Below, piece by piece: positions 15,777-19,836 of a DNA stretch of 19,836 bases (position 1 is the first letter of the stretch; each line of letters starts with the position of its first letter). The DNA comes from Entamoeba invadens IP1 (taxonomy: Eukaryota; Evosea; Mastigamoebida; Endamoebidae). The stretch is from NCBI RefSeq assembly GCF_000330505.1, contig NW_004440417.1, positions 105,730-125,565 of the forward strand, read 5' to 3'. The notes under the pieces are model-generated. The model had not been told where the DNA came from, did no database searches, and was given only the letters and a program-made list of their open reading frames with translations. A program made the translations under genes and the position numbers.

Positions 15777-17019
15777 TTATTGTATTTTCTTTTTACGGTC
15801 TCTGAGAGGAATTGTCTGAGGATAATTCTCTGGGAATAAAGCAGAGAGGATGTTGTTCCAGAACCCTCTGTCATATATGTTGATCAACTTATAAGGGTCG
15901 ACCAAGTCAGTTTTATCTTCGTCTTTGTCATCTGTGGTACTATCGCTATCTTCTTTATCGCCAGACATTTGTCGATCAAAAGCAGAGTACATTCTATCCC
16001 ATTTGACCTTCTCGTTTGTCGTCTTGCCGCTCCCCATTATCCAAATCTGGTTCAAGAAAAACACAAAGACAGCTATACCCATCACAGAACAAAACACTAT
16101 CATCATCATTGTGTATCTCAAGTAATTCAATATGATCTATTTAGTAAGTCGTTAACAACGAATACCTCAAAATTAGAACAAACAGCAATCATAAGAGAAA
16201 ACGATACCTCAATGCACTCATATGATAACTCCAAGTGGGGGTGAGGGCCTAACAAGTTATGGTCAGCCAAGAAATATTTGATTGCAAGAATGCAATAATA
16301 TGTCACTATAAACATCGATATGGACATCGACAACATGAACCCAACAAAGTATTTGCAATTCTTCTCCCCAACACACTGGTTTAACCATGGGCCTTTCTGT
16401 TACTCTTGTATAACGATGAATTGTTGTCTGTTAAATATTTAAGACACAAACAGTGATGATCAAATCGCGCAACACACTTCCCACACAACTTGCAGTGTTT
16501 ACTTCTTGCGACTTTTGATGTTCCACATGTGCTACATTTTTGGTTCTCTTCAAATAAGATATTATCACATGGATATCGACTTTCATAAACACTTTGATTT
16601 CTCTTTGTGACATACCCCGGCGTCGTTTTAATAGCGAGGTAATAGAAGATCATTGTACACATAAACTGTCCGTGTTGCCATAACAACCAATACCCTTTAC
16701 TATTCAATATTCTCATTGGTTCAACTGCAAGGGCAATATATCCGCCAAGGACTAATACCATTAAAAATGCCTATCCGTCATCTATTATATATTATTTATT
16801 ATTTATAATATACACAACTCCTACTCAACAAACTATAAATATCGGGTTCTTCCTCCCCAAGAAGTACTCCAACGCTTTCGTTCCAAATGCATTTGGTCCA
16901 TAGACAGAGTCGTATAATTTGTAGACTACACTGTCCTCTCGGGCTCGGCCTCCTACAAAAAAGAGCAGCATAAAAAAGCCAAACCCAATCACAAACAAAA
17001 GACAAATCGCAAAAAGCAT
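15777..17019 (-). CDS. DHHC-type palmitoyltransferase, four exons
   Basis: Exons 17019-16834, 16770-16452, 16392-16184 and 16136-15777 give 357 residues. Introns are 16771-16833 (63 bp, GTTTGT...TAG), 16393-16451 (59 bp, GTTTGT...AAG) and 16137-16183 (47 bp, GTTTGT...TAG). The enzyme attaches palmitate to cysteines of membrane-associated proteins. Visible are membrane spans near 3-24, 60-80, 92-108, 184-206 and 240-266, the TPG motif (112-114), the zinc-binding cysteine-rich domain (141-191, CSTCGTSKVARSKHCKLC...) with catalytic D166-H-H-C169, then PWLNQCVG, the TTxE motif (TTNE, 277-280), an acidic Asp/Ser-rich insert and a PaCCT-like NIYDRGFWNN segment near the C-terminus. The catalytic Cys codon is split by intron 2, whose removal rebuilds the invariant motif. 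The long N-terminus recalls the Swf1/ZDHHC4 group, which is only a suggestion. The start has GGGGAAC directly before the ATG. Confidence 0.95.
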
Positions 17020-17265
17020 TGTTCCCCTTTTTCAGTTGTCTTTTGCTTCTCATTTTTTTGTATCAGTCTTATATGGCTTTTTTTATTAGCGAATATCAAT
17101 ATATTATTTTTTTGTAAAACGACGTTTAATTACTTTTTTGTTATCATGTTTTTAATAAATTTATTAAAATTAACTCATTTATTAAAATATAACCAAATTT
17201 ATTATATTGAACCTTCTTATTGTAAAATTTACTATAATATATCAAACACACAGAATCGTTGGAAT
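17020..17265. other. intergenic region, DHHC promoter and RecQ 3' end
   Basis: A 246-bp AT-rich gap between two minus-strand genes. Near the DHHC gene it contains GAAC within a few bases of the ATG, and CATATAAGAC further upstream as a weak TATA-like box. Plus-strand ORFs here are not supported. Confidence 0.5.
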
Positions 17266-19695
17266 TTATACATCGCAAACATCATCATCGTCATCATCCA
17301 AGACCACAAAATGTCCTTTTCCACTCTTTTTCTTGGAACTGTCTCCTTTCATCATCTGTAAAATTCGTTCTTCTTTGGAACTTCTAATTTGAGTACAACC
17401 CCACCCGCTCCGACCACGCAATTCATTTCTTTTTCTCATAGTACAAACATCACACCCAGAGCATTCAGCCTCCTCAAACTTCTCACCAAAGTAGTTGAGT
17501 TGCGCAACTCGTCTGCACTTCTTGTTTTGACACAAGTCGATCATTGCATTCAAACTCCGCTCAACGACCTTCTCAATATTCTCTGGCTTCCCTCCACTCT
17601 TCAACCAAATGATCTTTTTGACATCGACTTGTGAGTAATACACAATGCACTCAGACGGTTTCCCGTCTCTCCCAGCTCTCCCACTCTCTTGGAAAAATTG
17701 TTCAACTGACGACGGCATTGTCTGGTGTATCACAAAACGGACATCAGCCTTATCAATCCCCATCCCAAACGCAACAGTCGCACAAACAACATCATACGTT
17801 CCTTTCATCCACCCGTCTTGAATACTTTTCCTCTCTTCAGCCTTCATCCCAGCGTGATAATACTCACTCTTGATCTTACTGCTCTTAAGACTCTCGTCCA
17901 TCTTTTCACAATCCTTTCGACTGAAACAGAAGACTATCCCACATTGTCCAGCGTGTTCTTTGATGTACTGAATAATGTCTGTAACGCATTGGTCTTGGCT
18001 TGATTTGTACTTAATTTGATACGTCAAGTTCACTCGATTGAATGTTTGATTAAACACAAGAGCTTCTTCTAGCCCTAAACTGATCAAAACATCGTTCTTC
18101 ACTCTCTCCGTTGCTGTCGCAGTAAACATAATGGTCTGCACCGACGGAAATTTCTTTCGAAAGTCACGAAGCTTGACATAACTCTCTCGAAAGTCGTGAC
18201 CCCACTGCGACACACAGTGCACTTCGTCAATGACCAAATAAGAAAAAAGCCCCTTTTCGTTGATCTGTTTCATCAACGAAATGAAATTACTCGACATGTC
18301 CAGAAGCTCTGGCGCAACGTACACAACTCGGTACTTCCTCCGATTGAATCGGACGTCTTCCTCAAACAACTTCATATTTTGTGGACTATTCGAGTTGCAT
18401 GTAATTGCTTGTATCCCAATGTTGTTGAGTGCTTTGACTTGATCTTGCATCAGTGATATCAGTGGCGAGACAACAAGGGTGTATCCGTCTTTAAATAACA
18501 TTGGAAGTTGATAGCACAACGATTTCCCACCTCCTGTAGGCATCAATACAAGTACATTGTGTCCAGCCAATATGCAATTGATCACCGGGTATTGCAAGAG
18601 TCTTAAACTCTTGTGGTGAAACACTCCATTCAGTACTTGATTGACTTTATCTCTCCACTTAAATTCGCCTCCCCACCAATTGGTGTAAATCGAGTAGTAA
18701 TATCGATTGGTCGACTGCACTGTCTCCGGTATTTTGTCATGCTTTTTAAATGGCTCGTAAGAGCTCTTGGCCTCCTCAGCCTTCCACGCGTATATCCTCC
18801 CGATTTTGTCGTTGAGTCTCAAGACGTCCTTTATTTTAATTCCTTTTCGTTCCTCAATGACTCGAATTGACCGTCTGACTTCCTCTCTGTCGTACGCAAT
18901 TTGCCGGATCTTTTCAAAGTTCTCGTCATTGATTTCTATAGTGCGGAGTTCGGCGGTCTTGTCTTCTTCGCTTTGTCTGAGCTTCAGTTCGTCTTCTTCA
19001 GTGTATGTCTTATCCTCTGCTGGGTTGTGATCTTCCGCGAAGTTAAACTTCTTCCTGTGGTCGATAAAATCGTCCAAGAGACTAGATGACCTCTTTGGGA
19101 TATTCCTGGTTTCGTTGTCGATGATTTCAATTGAGTCAGTCCGTTTGAAAATTGGCGTTCTCAGTTGCATCGATTCCATTCTTTGTAATTCGTCGGTACT
19201 TTCTGCTGGTAATGTGTTTTGTCTTTGGAGGGCGTTATGTTTCTCGCACTCCATTAGTATCGAATCCAAAGAAAGATCTTCAGTAAATCCAATCTCATCA
19301 TTTTCATCGTCTTCTACTTTCTTTAGTACCGGAATTATAATCTTTGGTTTCTCAGCTACTTTCTCTAATTTACTTTCTTTAGTTTCCGGAACTATACTTT
19401 CTGGTTTCGCTGTTGTATTGAGTTTTTCATCTTTCTGGCTTTTCAATGTGTCTTGGCTGAGTGCTGGTGTTTCTCCCTCTTTAATTTCTCTTGCCTCATA
19501 TACCGTTTCCTCTGAAGTTAATTCTGACCCAGTCTCCAACGCGTCGACGTCTATCGCAGAGATTCTATCTGCAAACGTGTCTGGGCTCATATTTTCCACT
19601 ACGCGCTTGTCAATGATCCCTTCGTCTTTTTCCATGTTTGGAGTTTTAGTCTTTGTTGGCTTAAAGTCTTCGTCGCAGTCTATAAAGCCCCTCAT
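17266..19695 (-). CDS. RecQ-family DNA helicase without RQC or HRDC
   Basis: An ATP-driven 3'-5' DNA helicase acting in recombination, replication-fork repair and genome stability. The 809-residue product has an acidic, Ser/Thr/Glu-rich, probably disordered N-terminus (1-340) and then the helicase core. The core shows motif 0 (FHHKSLRLLQYPVI, about 359-372), motif I MPTGGGKS (385-392), motif Ia PLISLMQDQ, motif II DEVH (490-493) followed by the RecQ aromatic loop CVSQWGHDFR, motif III FTATAT, motif IV VFCFSRKDC, motif V ATVAFGMGIDK and motif VI QESGRAGRDG (669-678). A RecQ zinc-binding subdomain follows (C722, C727, C745, C748, with C751 nearby). Winged-helix RQC and HRDC domains are absent, and the protein ends in a run of six Asp. 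DEVH replaces the usual DEAH/DECH box. Single exon; a TAA in frame upstream makes the ATG at 19695 the first. Confidence 0.95.
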   Translation of the reverse strand: MRGFIDCDEDFKPTKTKTPNMEKDEGIIDKRVVENMSPDTFADRISAIDVDALETGSELTSEETVYEAREIKEGETPALSQDTLKSQKDEKLNTTAKPESIVPETKESKLEKVAEKPKIIIPVLKKVEDDENDEIGFTEDLSLDSILMECEKHNALQRQNTLPAESTDELQRMESMQLRTPIFKRTDSIEIIDNETRNIPKRSSSLLDDFIDHRKKFNFAEDHNPAEDKTYTEEDELKLRQSEEDKTAELRTIEINDENFEKIRQIAYDREEVRRSIRVIEERKGIKIKDVLRLNDKIGRIYAWKAEEAKSSYEPFKKHDKIPETVQSTNRYYYSIYTNWWGGEFKWRDKVNQVLNGVFHHKSLRLLQYPVINCILAGHNVLVLMPTGGGKSLCYQLPMLFKDGYTLVVSPLISLMQDQVKALNNIGIQAITCNSNSPQNMKLFEEDVRFNRRKYRVVYVAPELLDMSSNFISLMKQINEKGLFSYLVIDEVHCVSQWGHDFRESYVKLRDFRKKFPSVQTIMFTATATERVKNDVLISLGLEEALVFNQTFNRVNLTYQIKYKSSQDQCVTDIIQYIKEHAGQCGIVFCFSRKDCEKMDESLKSSKIKSEYYHAGMKAEERKSIQDGWMKGTYDVVCATVAFGMGIDKADVRFVIHQTMPSSVEQFFQESGRAGRDGKPSECIVYYSQVDVKKIIWLKSGGKPENIEKVVERSLNAMIDLCQNKKCRRVAQLNYFGEKFEEAECSGCDVCTMRKRNELRGRSGWGCTQIRSSKEERILQMMKGDSSKKKSGKGHFVVLDDDDDDVCDV

Positions 19696-19836
19696 CTGCT
19701 TCTCTTTCCTTTTCAGTTTCCTTTTTTAAAAAGTGATGGTTGTCTCCTTTCTTAGGTTTCTCCTATCTTTTCTCTTGTTTTTTTTATCGGAATTCAGATG
19801 GTAATACCTTTCTGATATTTCTTGGTGCAAATTTAG
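19696..19836. promoter_or_regulatory. upstream region of the RecQ gene
   Basis: Read on the minus strand, a CTTTTTAAAAAAGG stretch lies 25-40 bases before the RecQ ATG and may act as a TATA-like element, followed by a purine-rich leader. No other gene is visible before the window ends. Confidence 0.35.

Noticed and set aside
17389..19729. Many plus-strand ORFs opposite the RecQ gene
   Set aside because: They are antisense shadows of a well-conserved helicase coding region.

Overview
The window looks like nuclear DNA of an amoeba of the genus Entamoeba. Three things point there. Intergenic DNA is extremely AT-rich and genes are compact. Seven short introns (40-63 bp) can be placed, six with the donor GTTTGT. 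The gene set is typical of the genus: BspA-type leucine-rich-repeat proteins, a secreted beta-amylase, an MSP-like domain fused to a TKL-type kinase domain, and a small TLDc protein. The long intergenic stretches fit E. invadens better than E. histolytica, but the species is an inference.

Layout. 1-2413 is an AT-rich desert with a 52-bp inverted repeat pair about 0.88 kb apart and a strong isolated hairpin. Then come a frameshifted LRR-type gene (2414-3335, +) and a two-exon RAD23 homologue (3422-4456, -). The next desert (4457-5682) holds a textbook C/D-box snoRNA (4911-4977) whose D' guide matches the universally conserved CCGCCCGUCGC of small-subunit rRNA, as yeast snR70 and human U43 guides do. 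Beta-amylase follows (5683-7017, +), with a perfect inverted repeat in its promoter. Next are a 916-residue BspA-like LRR protein (7086-9836, -), a three-exon MRH-type receptor-like membrane protein (10130-10755, +) and, only 13 bp away tail to tail, an MSP-domain TKL pseudokinase (10769-12026, -) whose first exon lies upstream of the longest ORF.

The right part is all on the minus strand: an unidentified helical-repeat-like protein (12433-14406), a TLDc protein (14564-15094), a GC-elevated structured segment that may be an RNA gene (15421-15620), a four-exon DHHC palmitoyltransferase (15777-17019), and a RecQ helicase with a long acidic N-terminus and no RQC or HRDC domain (17266-19695).

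The genes do not form one pathway. Themes are DNA repair and protein turnover (RAD23, RecQ), secretory and membrane functions (beta-amylase, MRH protein, DHHC enzyme), signalling (pseudokinase) and genus-expanded LRR proteins. The least expected material is non-coding: the snoRNA, the structured segment and several inverted repeats. Two spliced genes and one hidden first exon were rebuilt here by joining reading frames across splice sites.
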